Assembly: GCA_028023455.1 (NCBI GenBank) | Contig: JAQFVV010006272.1 | Location: 2,399,127 to 2,463,126, forward strand | Source: Epiperipatus broadwayi | Lineage: Eukaryota > Onychophora > Udeonychophora > Euonychophora > Peripatidae | DNA: 64,000 bases | Direction: 5' to 3' | Part shown: piece by piece, positions 49,001-60,883 of the stretch | Position numbering within the stretch: position 1 is the first letter of the stretch | Layout of the letters: each line of letters opens with the position of its first letter | Notes under the pieces: model-generated | Databases searched by the model: none | What the model was told of the DNA's origin: nothing | The model's input: the letters and a program-made list of their open reading frames with translations, nothing else | Position numbers and translations under genes: made by a program

Positions 49001-49038
49001 CTTTACGATGAACAATTTTCAAGCAAGTTCGACAAAGA
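49001..49038 (+). CDS. Possible short first coding exon
   Basis: A strong acceptor-like tract (atattttttttttag, ending at 49,000) precedes ctttacgATG, a frame MNNFQASSTK, and a GTATGTAA donor at 49,039 (phase 1). It would be a second exon carrying the start codon, with an untranslated first exon from the promoter at about 48.2 kb. Length 38 bp. The codon content is less AT-biased than the surroundings (tcg, gca, aag). No downstream exon was identified and the protein is not recognised. Acceptor- and donor-like strings are common in AT-rich DNA, so this is tentative. Confidence 0.28.
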
Positions 49039-49039
49039 G

Positions 49040-51460
49040 TATGTAAATATAATTTAATATTTTTATTTGATTGTATTTAAAATATAAAAATTCTACATTA
49101 GTTAGGGAAAATATAAACATGAATTTAAGAATAATGAGATTTTAAATATAATAGCTTAATAGAATGATAGAAATATTATTATAAAAATAAAATGTATGTA
49201 TGGAAGTTTTAAATATCTACAAGAAGTAATGGAATGGTGAAGTTAGAATAGATAAGAAGATAGAGATCGTTTTTGGTAATTGTGATATTATTGATAATGA
49301 TAATGTATTTTTTTTAGGTCATCTATTAATGAAGAATGATGTATGAAAGTTTTGAATTATAAGTACACATTTTATCCAACATTAAAAATATATTTGAGAT
49401 AGTAGTAATTTTAAATGTGCATGCAAAGTTGTTTTAAAAAATATAATTAATAATATAAGTATCATAATTATGTGATTCTTTTGAACTTTTATGTTTGCAA
49501 AAATATTCAGATAATTTTAAAATAGTTGGTATATTATAAATATACGAGATAAGTAGTAAAAGATTTTCTTAAGAATAGCTGTATAGTTTGAACTAAAAAT
49601 GAATTTTATTATTGTTAGAAATGTAGACAGAAATTTGTCGATGTAATGCATAGATAAATCTAGAGAAATAAAATCGGATAGTGACTTGGTAGTACTGGTG
49701 TAGAGGAAACCAAGATGATGTTTTTTTGCCAAGAAATAAGAAAAATCAAATATTTGGATCATAGTATTTTGTGTGAATTCAGTATAGCTAACTAAGTCCT
49801 ATCACTGAACACATATATTTTGGACAGTGTTTTTTTGCGTATTTTTAAACTTTTTGATGTTTTATAAAGCTGAAGAAATAGCTTTAGCATCACTCCTATA
49901 GTAGAGGTGGATAGACAGATAAAGGTCACTCCTCTATGGTGTTCTTTAAATTCACTGTCCATCATTGTAAGTTTTATGAGATAAATTCTAGTTATTTTGA
50001 TCTGTGATCTATTTCGCTATCTTGTTTATGATATACATGTCAAAAGATATTTTATAGAAATGATATAAAATAGAAATGAAGTAGGTTGTCGTTATGTAAG
50101 AATAGTTTATTTACTAGAATGATTTAGAATTGTTATTTTAAAAGTGAAAGTTAAATGTCATAAAGAGATGAAGAATCATATGATATAGTTTTAAAAAGTA
50201 ATTCTGAAATGAATATAAGATTTTAAATATAATCTAAACAAAGTTTTTAAAAGTAATAATAAAATTTTAATATTTTATATGATATTTAAAAATAGAGATT
50301 GATGTTGGTTGAAAATGATTCAATAATGTGTAACAGATATATGTATTTGTGCATGTTGTGTTAATGAGTGTAATTACCATACGAAGCAAAGGCTTGGATA
50401 AGTATTGGATTAATAATTATTGTATAGTAATGATAAAAAATAAAATGTAAGAAGGGTTTGAATCTTTAGGATTCCATAGAATAATAATAATAAAATAGAA
50501 TTTTATGATTTTGTATAATTTTTACTAGAAGGTAAAAAATTTTGTAAAATATAATGTTAAAATTAATAGAGATAAAAGGTATTAATGATAATTATTGATA
50601 GATAATTTTTGTAACAAGCTAAACTAAAATCAGATATCTAATAATAATAATACTGTATAAGAGTTAAAAATAAAATAAGTAGAAATTTAATGTTAAGAGA
50701 TAAACTAGTAAAGTAATTTTGTAACAGGAAAGTAGGGATATCCGATGTACATAATGTAAATATTGTTATTTGTATAATTATTAATAAACTATGTTGTAAA
50801 TTTATTTGTAAGCTTCGTGTCTTAGTTATATTTCTCCACATAGAATGCATGATATCGCAATACACATTTATAATTGCAACAGACATATAATTTTGCACAA
50901 AGTAGATAAACATAAAAGTGTTATAATAATTTTTGAAGTTTTATTTGTATGATAAAATTAAAGGATTATAATTATATCGTTTATTGGTCATAAGTTGGTT
51001 GCCACAATATTAAAATAAATTATATGCTAATATTACAACACGTATTTTGATTGTCAGATTATTAAATACTACCACGAACGTAATATTTATTTATTTATTT
51101 CATTTAAGAAGAAATAGAATTACATTATACTATTATTATCATTATTCTTATTTATTATTGTTAGTTGTTACGTAGTGAATTTATGACATAAAATTCCCTT
51201 CTCATAGTTTACTACCGTAATTTAAATCAGTTTAAATGCAATTTATGAACCTGAGATTTATTTGATTTGATTTTTATTTCATTTATTTACTTAAATTATT
51301 TAATTGAGCTAGATTATTATTACAAAGAATAATAAGATATGATTATTATCTTAATCGTAATAAAAGAGCTTGGAAAGTCATAAGAATACCATAAGTTGAT
51401 TATTTAGTATAGTGTTCTTATGCCATTGGGATAGTATCATGTGGATATATCTCAATGTAG
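49040..51460 (+). other. G-skewed, CpG-retaining tract (putative transcribed region)
   Basis: The plus strand is strongly G over C (12 G, 0 C in 50,401-50,460; 15 G, 2 C in 49,201-49,260). Such skew downstream of a CpG-type promoter is often linked with transcription and R-loops. The 81- and 91-codon minus-strand frames (49,517-49,762; 50,638-50,913) have no support. No exon is recognised. Confidence 0.4.
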
Positions 51461-51465
51461 TCTGT

Positions 51466-51700
51466 CTCGCTCCCCGTGTCGTCGCTCCATGTCTCATGAA
51501 AATAATAAATTTTTAATAATATAACTGTATTTATATTTTAAAGTTTAGAGCTAGTAGTAATCATTTTAATAAATTAATTTCATTCATTTTGTTAAGACTG
51601 AGCTAGAGTGAGAACCCGGAATATATTTTAAACATTATTATAGATTAGTTTGGAGTGCACGCGCGTGAGAGGCGACGGGGGAGGAGGGTACAATATATAT
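51466..51700. other. Two CpG-rich patches at the end of the CpG domain
   Basis: Patch 1 (51,469-51,498: ctcgctccccgtgtcgtcgc) and patch 2 (51,656-51,690: a perfect palindrome cacgcgcgtg within 51,659-51,668, then ggcgacgggggaggaggg). They are roughly mirror-like in base content (C-rich then G-rich) and could be ends of an inserted element, an exon, or a second promoter. The next bases form an acaatatatatatattgt palindrome. Confidence 0.45.
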
Positions 51701-52804
51701 ATATTGTGAAGAAAACCAACCTCTAAGATATATAAGAACAGTGATAATAAAACAACATTGTTTCATGAACAGTAATATTTCTCTCTACGGAAGTTGGATA
51801 AGCCAAATATAAAATGAAAATTAATAAAGTTTGCCAAAATGTAATTTAAATAAATGTTGTTCACTGGATAGCTTGCATATTTGGGTAATCATGAATACAA
51901 TAAAATATTTTAATTGAGCATAGCTAGTTAGCCATGCAAATGCCTCACAGATTTGGACAATCACACATAATAAATATATCATGAAATCAATTGGGTTTCT
52001 CCCTTATGTATTAAATATTTGGGAAATCTAAATATATTGAATGAAATGTTATACTTATGCAACTGAAATATAGAACTAAAATAGAAAACTAAATATGTTG
52101 ATTTACAAATGACTCTATGTCAGTTTAAATTTGTATTTATAATGGACTCAGAAATTTGGAATGAGCACCAATGGTCCAAATAATGAACATTTTGCCTGAT
52201 AAAGAAGATATAATTTAATAAATGATGACTTATGTGATGATAAAGGTTGTATGGGATGCACAATGAATTATCTTAATTGTAATAGGTCATGCAATAAAAC
52301 AATTTATAATGATTGATGCAATAGGCAAATCAAAATACCTAAATTAATAATGACAATATAAATTTATTTCAATAAGTATCAACTCATTGAGGTAAGTAAA
52401 ATAAAGATTATAATTCTAATTTATCAACTTCAATCTAATATCCTATCATATATTTTATAAGTCATCTCCCCTCCTTTTTTCTTTTTATGATTGCAATTGA
52501 TAGATGTGATATACGTTTAAATTATAAAGCATACAGTTGTAAAAGGGTTAATTATAAACACTTTAAACAAAGCAATAAAAAGACTAATATTGTTATTTTT
52601 TTAAAAAATATATATATTTCATATCTTTTAAATGATGATGAATGCCAAGTAGCTTATAGTAATGGAAATTATTAATAAAAACTTCAATAAATGTTTACCA
52701 TTAAACTTGTCATTACATTTTTTCTTTTTTTTAAACCATTTTTTTATAAATGAAACTTATCTTACTATTAACATTTTTATTAGTATCTGTTAACACAGTT
52801 TTCC

Positions 52805-52835
<31 letters not shown>

Positions 52836-53478
52836 TACAACTGATGTTCCATTATTCGACAAAGTTTTCTTTGGTATCTCTTTGCCAGAAAAAACATAAA
52901 CATATGGATCCATAAACAATTTGAATCATTAGATGATTTCCGATTACTATTCCTTTGATACTGTAATCCAATGTGAATTTAATTATGTTGACTTTATGAT
53001 AGTCAGCAAAGCATTTGTGATATCCATTTCATTTTAATTATAAAGATATAAAATAAAAAGGGGGTGGAAAACTCCTTCCCTCTCTCTCTATATTATCTAA
53101 CTCACAGTTCATATTTCTTTGCTATAGGTTCCAAGTATATTTATAAAAGTAAGGTAAAATAAACACAAAATTTTAAGCAAAAGAAAGTATATGTGATCTT
53201 CTTGCTTAAATCATTTCTCTAGGTATGTCAACACAAAACACAATTTTTTTTCTTTTTTAAACTGGATTTTCATATGTGTCCCTCTTTGTTCTAATTCTAA
53301 TAAGATATTGTTATTATTTAGCAATAATTTAAACTAAAATATTCCCTTCTAAAATTTAATAAATAAATAGTTGATTTATTTCAGATCCATTCAAACAATA
53401 AATATTTTTTTATTAAACAGATGACCTTTGTTTTCTTTATTTAGTAATTTATACACTGCAAAGAAACTATATATGACT
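51701..53478. other. AT-rich spacer with TA microsatellite
   Basis: (TA)n at 52,805-52,832, about 14 copies. The flanking short frames (52,487-52,675; 52,731-52,919) are unsupported. Confidence 0.6.
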
Positions 53479-53968
53479 ACATGTGCACTTCACAATATAT
53501 ATAGTACAATATTTTTCATGGATGTTTTTGATACAAATCTTCAATGGGTGCAGATATCCATTTGTAAGTACTTGTTTAGAAAGCATTTAACTTAGAACAA
53601 ATGATCCCAGGCCAAAAGCACATGTAATACTGACTGTCTTATTGAATTTAAAAGGAGAATCCTCTTTCAAATGCCAGTCTTGATCTTAAATAGAGAACAA
53701 AGCACTGCAATTTACATTATCAGTATAAGAAGTCAAAATTTTCTTACTTATTATAATAAACCCCTCCACTGCTAGTTTACATATTGTAATACAATATTTT
53801 AAATAGATGTTTTGATAGAAATCTTTAATGGGTGAGTTATCCATTTATATGTATTTAATTAGAAAGCATTTAATCTAGAACAAACTGCCCCAACCCAAGA
53901 GAACATGCACTAACAGTCTTATAGCATTTAAAAGGAGAATCCTCTTTTAAACATCCTCTTTCTCTCTA
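53479..53968. repeat. Diverged tandem duplication, unit about 285 bp
   Basis: Copies at about 53,479-53,680 and 53,764-53,968 share gatgttttgatanaaatct, agaaagcattta, and tttaaaaggagaatcctctt. They are roughly 75-80 percent similar by eye. No coding. Confidence 0.75.
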
Positions 53969-55136
53969 CATATATAGATATATCATTAAAAACCAGTCAA
54001 CACTAACAATCAACAATTTCAAACTGTTGTCAAGGCAACCTCTTTTTAACAATAAAGATGGAATCCCACCTTTATTAATGGTCTAATATACTTATATATA
54101 CATTAAAATATTAGATCATTTTGTTATTGATAGCCTTGAGAATTATTTTACTTATATATTGTAACTGAATTAGAAATTAGAAGCAATTATTAATTATTAT
54201 AATATACCTATTTATAATCTGTCATTTGTAACAGTATGAATAAATAAAAATGAACTGACAAAAGGTTGATAAAAGACTGTTACTTTTATAACTGATTACA
54301 ATCTATATATTGATGAGTGATAAAATGATAGTTGCTATAATTCAATAACTAAATATAACATTATAGCCCGATTGCAACTATCCTAAACATTAATTCTGTC
54401 ACATTAAATAAATTATCTCATTTCTTAGTACTTAAAATAACAACAGTGAAATTTAAAACTATCATCATTAAATATTTAATGATATTTAGATATTGGGGAA
54501 GTCATTTGAACAATAAAACATACTGGCCATTGTCATCAAATAAAAATAATATTAAATATAGCATCTGAATAAAATTACCCACTTTGAGATTCTTGGAGTG
54601 CATTATGCTTATCTCCTATACTAGGTTCTTTTAACAAAGAATCCTTCTCATTCCTCTTTCCATGTATATACGACCATTCACGGTCACACGCACACACTGG
54701 TGCTATTTATAACAACGTATAAAATTATCATATAAACTTCATATCATTAAGTTGGAAAGGGATGAAATCACTCTTTATTCAGTTTAGCTAAATACATGTG
54801 TTTTCCCATGAGCGCCACTAGATTGTTTTAAATCTAGATAAATATCTGTTTAGAGTGTACTGAGTTCAAACTCATTCAGTACATTTTTATCACACATGAC
54901 TTGGATGACTAATGAAAAAAAATGACACTCTTATATTTTACTTATGTCAATAAAATCATAAGATCCCCATATCACAAAATTTATATAGATCAAAACTCTT
55001 ATAGATATTGCTAGCTCATTTTATGTATATTGATGAACAGACAAGTATAATCCTATTAATGTCTTCTAAACAAGCATCGTGAAGACCATTATTGATATTG
55101 ATGGCCATTTAACTAGATTATTTATCACAATATAAA
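53969..55136. other. AT-rich, C-skewed spacer
   Basis: No gene. At 54,855-54,890 gtactgagttcaaactcatt followed by cagtac is a small palindrome with a B-box-like centre, possibly a SINE trace. Confidence 0.4.
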
Positions 55137-55220
55137 GGTAATAATGATGATGATAATAATGATGATGATGGTGATGATATCATAATAATAATAATGATAA
55201 TAATAGTGATGATGATACTA
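55137..55220. repeat. (ATG/ATA)n trinucleotide repeat
   Basis: Interrupted gatgat and aataat repeats. Confidence 0.9.
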
Positions 55221-55728
55221 GCCATAGCTTATTAATAAACTCACAACAACAAATTTATCTTTATAAACTTATAGGCATTTTTAAAAATCATCCCTTATCA
55301 AAATGGGATTTAAATATTACATTCACTAGCATTTATATAAGTTTATGTTTATTTACTAAAATACTTTTATATTTAAAACTAGGATTTCATAATACTAGTG
55401 ATGATGACTGATCATTATGAATCTCTATGCATGATATTCAACTTTCTATAAATCCTTATTTACTAAATATATTAATTATGTTAAACATTAGATTTAATGA
55501 TTATACTTTATTTAATCAATGATGGCGATCTTAACTACTGCATAGTATTATTTGAAACAGTGCTTCAATCAATAATACGATATTCATCTTTGATGAAGAT
55601 GATCAAAACTCATGGACATAACATAATTTTAGCTTTCTATGGTTGAACTATAATTATTAAAACTTGGTTATTATCAAGCATAATCCCTAAATACTTAAAG
55701 GTAAATCAACATTCTAGTTTACTTAACA

Positions 55729-55810
55729 TTTTGCGAGCGCTTAATATTTGCAAGTGATTGCTCAATATTTACGAATGATGATTCCTAATATCTGCGAGCG
55801 ATGATGATGA
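55729..55810. repeat. Small degenerate minisatellite with CpG
   Basis: Four units of 17-23 bp, each starting tttgcgag, tttgcaag, tttacgaa or tctgcgag; the first three end in aata. It is a CpG spot in otherwise CpG-poor DNA. Confidence 0.6.
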
Positions 55811-56745
55811 ATTAAAATGATAGAATTAAGACAAGAAAATACAACAATATTTTTAATAAGAACTCGGAAACCAACTAAGATATATAATTATATTTATTAA
55901 TACTATTCTTCTTTCCTTCTTTAAAATCAAATTTATTAAGTAGATAAATGGCTTATTATTACATTAATTCAATACAAAACTAACACAAAATTTTATATAC
56001 AAGTTCATCATTTTGGATAATTTTAAAATAAGCTGGCTTAAAATGACATTTAAAAAAATATATTTCATAGAATGCTTACTTAAGACTTTCCTAACTTATT
56101 ATATCATAAAGATAAATTTCATATGTAACCTGTGTTTTATTTCACTTCCATTCATATGTAAGCCTTGCTTTTCTAATTTACCATATTTAAACTAATTATG
56201 TATAACCTATTCTTTTGACGTGTTTGTATAAGCAGTTACACATGCACACATTCGGTAATGGTAACATATATGTCTAAAATGTATACCCCTATATGAAAGA
56301 TTAATACATAAATTACATATATAAAAATATTCTTGCAACCTTTTAGCAAAATAAAATAAAATACATTATATCAATTTTAATATGCAACTAGATAAAAAAA
56401 ACACATTATAAATGCATATATTTATAGGTTGCTCATTATCATAACAACTGAAGAACAATTAAAAAAAACATTTCAATATTACAATATATAATATAAAAAA
56501 AATAATAAAAAAAATAATGAAAATTTAAGTTTAAAGATTTAAAATGTGTTTGTGTTATGTTATGTGGTATTGAGAATAACTATCGATAAACAAGCCTTTA
56601 ATGTTTCTGTATCAAAGAAAAAAATAATGCTTTGACCAATAAATTAAGGTTTACTTTTAATAAGCAATAATAAAAGATCTGTTAAAGAAAGTTCATAGTT
56701 ACCCAATTACTTTCACTTCTTATAAATGTCCCGAGATTGAATTTT
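55811..56745. other. AT-rich spacer, nothing recognised
   Basis: The 60-codon frame at 56,013-56,195 is unsupported. Confidence 0.5.
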
Positions 56746-56748
56746 CAG

Positions 56749-56937
56749 ACTGCTTGTCTTTGCTCCATTTAAAAAAAAAAATTCCTGCAGATACTTTTAA
56801 GATAAACATGAATTGATTGACTTGCTTATTTCTTCAATTTTAAAATTATTTATTGTTGATACTTTTGATAATGCTGAATTCGTTGACTGGCTTGTCTCTC
56901 CCATTTTTAAAAAAAAATCGTTGTAGACACTTTAGAT
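56749..56937. repeat. Three degenerate tandem units of about 67 bp
   Basis: Each unit starts gactgcttgtct, gacttgcttatt or gactggcttgtc (56,749, 56,819, 56,885), followed by a poly-A-rich segment and g-agatactttt or tgatacttttg. A related block (ctgactgctcgctacatctc) occurs twice at 57,431-57,485. Confidence 0.55.
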
Positions 56938-57090
56938 GACTGAGGAAAACTTTAACAAAAATTTGGTTCATAGCTTCAAACCTGGCTATATATATGGCTT
57001 TTATTCATCTTTCCTTTCTTCTTGGCTCTTGTCAAAGATGATAATGAGATGACATTTTTGGCTGGTTTTAAATTTGTCCATTCTTTTGGT

Positions 57091-57120
57091 TACTATGGAC
57101 CGGTATATGGGTCCATAGTA
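57091..57120. repeat. Perfect 11-bp hairpin
   Basis: tactatggacc / ggtccatagta arms with an 8-nt loop. Nothing nearby explains it. Confidence 0.85.
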
Positions 57121-58869
57121 GATCAGTGATTTAACCCATTCTGTATTAATCCAGGAAGCAGAAAAAATGGTTTTAGCAATGCAAATTCATTATATTATAC
57201 ACAGCAAAATATATTAATATCATTTCATAGAACTGTTAATAACTTCTTCCAATAAATTCAATTTTGTTCCATTTTTCCTTCCTTAATCTTGCTGGGAATT
57301 ACTTATATATACGCACATCTTCGTCTATACTGACTTTAAAACAAGAGTCATTTTTTTCTTCCTCAACTTTTAAAGAGTGAAAAAAAAAATTAAATCGCTC
57401 ACTCTCCTTTTCCCAACATTTAAAAAAAAACTGACTGCTCGCTACATCTCTGTTTAATAATAAGGAAAAACTGACTGATCACTAAATATTGTTTCATTTG
57501 TTTTTATTGCGAATTTTGGTCAAAGAAAATGACCACCTGCATATCTTATCTTGAGATAAAAGATCAAAAAAAAAAATCAGAGTTTGACAAGTTGATGTTC
57601 TATCGTGATTTTACAAGAAAATTAATAATCACGCTTTATTACATCAAAGCACCCCCTTTATAAAAATAATCTTAGACACAGATAACACAAACAATAAATC
57701 TGGCAATCTATAGTCACTAGCAATAGGTGTAAAAGCATTTTTGTTTTTATACAGACATTTTCATTCTTTCACACTTTTTTGCACATGTACATTTTTTTAA
57801 TCTCCTAATCTACTAATCTGATCGCCTTATTTTACACTTTCTTTCTGATATGCTTTATTTTAACAAAGTTAATGTTAAATAATTTAACACATTATTTAAT
57901 AAGAAAATATAATAAATCAATATTAAATATTATTTCTCATTACATTCTCTTTACAACTGCTTATTTATTAAGTATTTATAAATTTATATATAATAATAAA
58001 TACACACATGAATCTATATATATAAAAGAAAATTTTTTTTTTTTTAGATAAATAATATATCTATGTGTTTGAAATGAGTCATATACATACAATATATATA
58101 TACACACATTAAAAACAATTACATAGTTGTCAGCATGTTACTCAGGTTTAGTTTAGGGTTATTTAAGTTATGGGTAAAATAATATTTAATTTTTCCATGC
58201 ATATTTTTTATAATGGGCCTACATTTAACTGAATATTTTAAGTACCAAAGTGATAGTATAAAAATTCTCAGACATTATATTTGTTAAATAATAATATGAT
58301 TTTAATATGGGAATATTGTAATAAGTTATAAATCATTGTATAGGAAGAGAAATTTATAAAATAATGTAAACAGGTTGTCTTTTTTTCTCTCTCTCTCTTC
58401 AGTAATTATAATTAATTAGTAGTTTTAATTTAAACTACTAAGAGAACATAATTTTTCTTTTTTTTTATAAATTATTTAATAAATATTAATTTTAACCTTT
58501 AGTATAGATAAAGTTTTATGTTTAAGAATATTTTTTTTAAAAAAAAAAGCAAAATAATATTTTAATACTTTGGAAATTTTATTTTTAATTGGAGTTCTTT
58601 TTCTTTTCTCTTAATCTCTCTTCAATGCAAAAGATCAAATCAGTGCAATTAACTGATTATCTTTTCTTTTTTGTAAGAAATTTTTTTTATTTAAAAAAAT
58701 GCCAAGAATTTTATAATAATTCAAGTTCTTGACTTTTTTTCAATGTCTATGATTAAAGACAGAAATAGCTGAACAACTGTATTTGTAAAAGTTTATCTAA
58801 TTGGTTGTTATAAAAATTATCAGGTTAGAGACAGATTGTGATTGGCTTGTAATCAAGATGGTTCTAAAA
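57121..58869. other. AT-rich spacer
   Basis: Homopolymer runs, short TA tracts and a CT-rich patch at 58,380-58,400. No gene or element recognised. Confidence 0.5.
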
Positions 58870-58903
58870 ATGGTTGTGTGAATAAGACAAAAGATGCAAG
58901 TGT

Positions 58904-59962
58904 CTAGTCATCATCATTACCATCAATCATTATCAATCCACTGCAGGATGAAGGTCTCTCCAAGTTCAATCCATTTTGTCTGATTTTAGCTTCTCTTCTC
59001 CACATCCTCCATGCATGTGATCTCTTTCTGGGTCTTTTACAGTCTCTTGGAATCCAGTTTAAGATTGTAATTGTCCATCTATTATCATCTCTTCTAGCAC
59101 TCTGTCCAGCCCAATTCCACTTCAGTCTTTTAATTTTTTCAATGAGGTCAGTAACACCTTTTTGTTCTCTTACCCATATATTGCATTCTTGATCTCTTCT
59201 TGTTACTTCCAACATACATCTCTCCATACTTCTTTGAGTGGTCTGAAGTCTCTGTATTGCTCTTCTATTAAGTATACAAGTCTTAGATCCATAAGTAAGA
59301 ACTGGTAAAACACATTTATTAAAAACCTTTTTCAAACATATAGGCATATTTCCTTTTAGTATCAAGTTATTGCTACCAAAAGCACTCCAACCAAGTTTAA
59401 TTCTAATTTCATCCATTATGTTTCCATCTGTATTAATATTCTGACCAAGATATTTGTAACTGTTAACTTCTTCCATCTCATCAGAATCAATCTTTATTTT
59501 AAGATTTTGAGAAAACCCATTAAACATTACTTTAGTATTTATAACATTTATCTTTAGTCCTACTTCTCTACTTTCATCTGATAACTCCTGCAACATTTCC
59601 TGCAGCTCTAAAGCATTATTTGCAAAAACAACTACAACATCTGCAAAATCTAAATGACTTAAATACTCTCCATTGCTTTCACTTCTTTAGTTTCTGATTT
59701 TAATCCACAAAGTAATTTCTTGCAGCACTGCTGCAAAAGGTTTTGGAGATATTGAGTTACCCTGTTTTACACCCTTCTCAATGTTGACTTTTTTAGTATC
59801 CTTATATAATCTAATTGTTGCTGTTGCTTTTTTATAAATATTCTTTAAAATATGACAATATCCTGGATCTATACCTTGATGATCCAATTCTTTAATCACT
59901 GAAGAAATGTTTATAGAATCAAATGCCTTTTCATAATCTACAAATTGAAAGCATAATGACAA
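58904..59962 (-). pseudogene. RTE reverse transcriptase and C-terminal domain, one nonsense codon
   Basis: Two segments, 59,962-59,687 and 59,596-58,904, are in the same frame, separated mainly by one TAA at 59,687-59,689. Motifs in order: VDYEKAFDS (first catalytic Asp), GVKQGNSISP, then HLDFADVVVVFA at about 59,660-59,630, GLKINVINTKVMF, YKYLGQNI, IKLGWSAFG, CVLPVLTYGSKT, QRSMERCMLEVTRRD, and RLKWNWAGQSARRDDNRW. Intact RTE elements have FADD; here the second Asp is Val (gat gtt), which should abolish polymerase activity. The C-terminal KWNWAGQSAR-type segment identifies the RTE/BovB clade. The frame upstream is shifted. Confidence 0.9.
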
Positions 59963-60173
59963 CTAATATTTATTGGTCCTTTCTATAACTTCTCTCAGTA
60001 CTTTGATATGATCTACTGTAACAAAAACCACTTTTAAATCCAGCTTGTTCTCTTGGTTAGTGGAAATCCAATGTTCTCTGTAGATGAATTGTAATTATCT
60101 TGGTAAAATTTTTGTATAAGACTGATAAAAGGCTGATAGGTCTGTAATTTCTAATATCTTCTTTATCACCTTT

Positions 60174-60359
60174 TTAAAATATTAATATTAATACTGCATT
60201 ATTCCAATCATCTGGTAAATCTTTATTATTTAGACATTTGTTATATAACTTTGCTAAAAAAAATTCTATTTCTTTATCTGCTTCTTTTAATGTATTAATT
60301 ATAATTCCCTCATTACCTAGAGCCTTTCCTTTCTTCATACATTTAATTGCATGTCTCAT
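60174..60359 (-). pseudogene. RTE reverse transcriptase N-terminal fragment
   Basis: The frame MRHAIKCMKKGKALGNEGI and following residues, including LPDDWNNAVLILIF, match the fingers region of RTE RT (relatives: MKxGKAPGxDGI, LPxxWxxAxIxLIxKKG). It ends where a frameshift leads to the next segment (59,962 onward), and it is out of frame with the segment upstream. Confidence 0.85.
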
Positions 60360-60367
60360 GTATTCAT

Positions 60368-60883
60368 TTAAAATTCTGTCAATTCAGAAGATGTAGTAGA
60401 TATAGGAGGTACTTGTTCTTTATTACTATATAATTCTTGATAAAAGTCTTCTACCCATTTCATGATATCATCTCTCTTTTTAATAATAATTCCATCTTTA
60501 TTTCTTATTGCAGATATAAATTTCATACCAATACCAAAATGTTGTTTTACACTCTTGAGACTTTTATTCTCTTCTACAGCTTTCCTTACTAGTTCAGAGT
60601 TATACTTTCTTATATCATTTTCAATTTTTTTTTGCACCATTTTACAAAATTCGAGATATTCAATAATTTTTAATGCATCATTTTTGTATATCTTCATATT
60701 CCTTCTTTTCTTCATAAATTCTCTAATTTCAGTTGAAATTTTATTGGTCAATTGCTGCTTTTTTCTACCAGCTATCTTTGTTGTAGTTTTTAAAAGTGTA
60801 TTCATTATTTTCATATTAATTTTATTCAAATCTGAATCATGTTCAAAATCTACTAATACATAAAACTGATGTGTAAGTTCCAA
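60368..60883 (-). pseudogene. RTE linker between endonuclease and reverse transcriptase
   Basis: 171 codons without a stop, ATG-initiated only by chance. Lysine-rich linker with KLxxxTR-like and RRNMKIY segments and KWVEDFYQELYSNKE near its end, which corresponds to the RTE motif WxxFYxxLY(S/N) just before the RT fingers. The antisense plus-strand frame (60,462-60,863) is a shadow. Confidence 0.8.

Noticed and set aside
49312-49360. Second coding exon after a ttttttttag acceptor
   Set aside because: In the required phase it reaches a stop after nine codons; no donor or family support.
60462-60863. 133-residue plus-strand ORF
   Set aside because: Exactly antisense to the RTE linker, which has family motifs on the minus strand.
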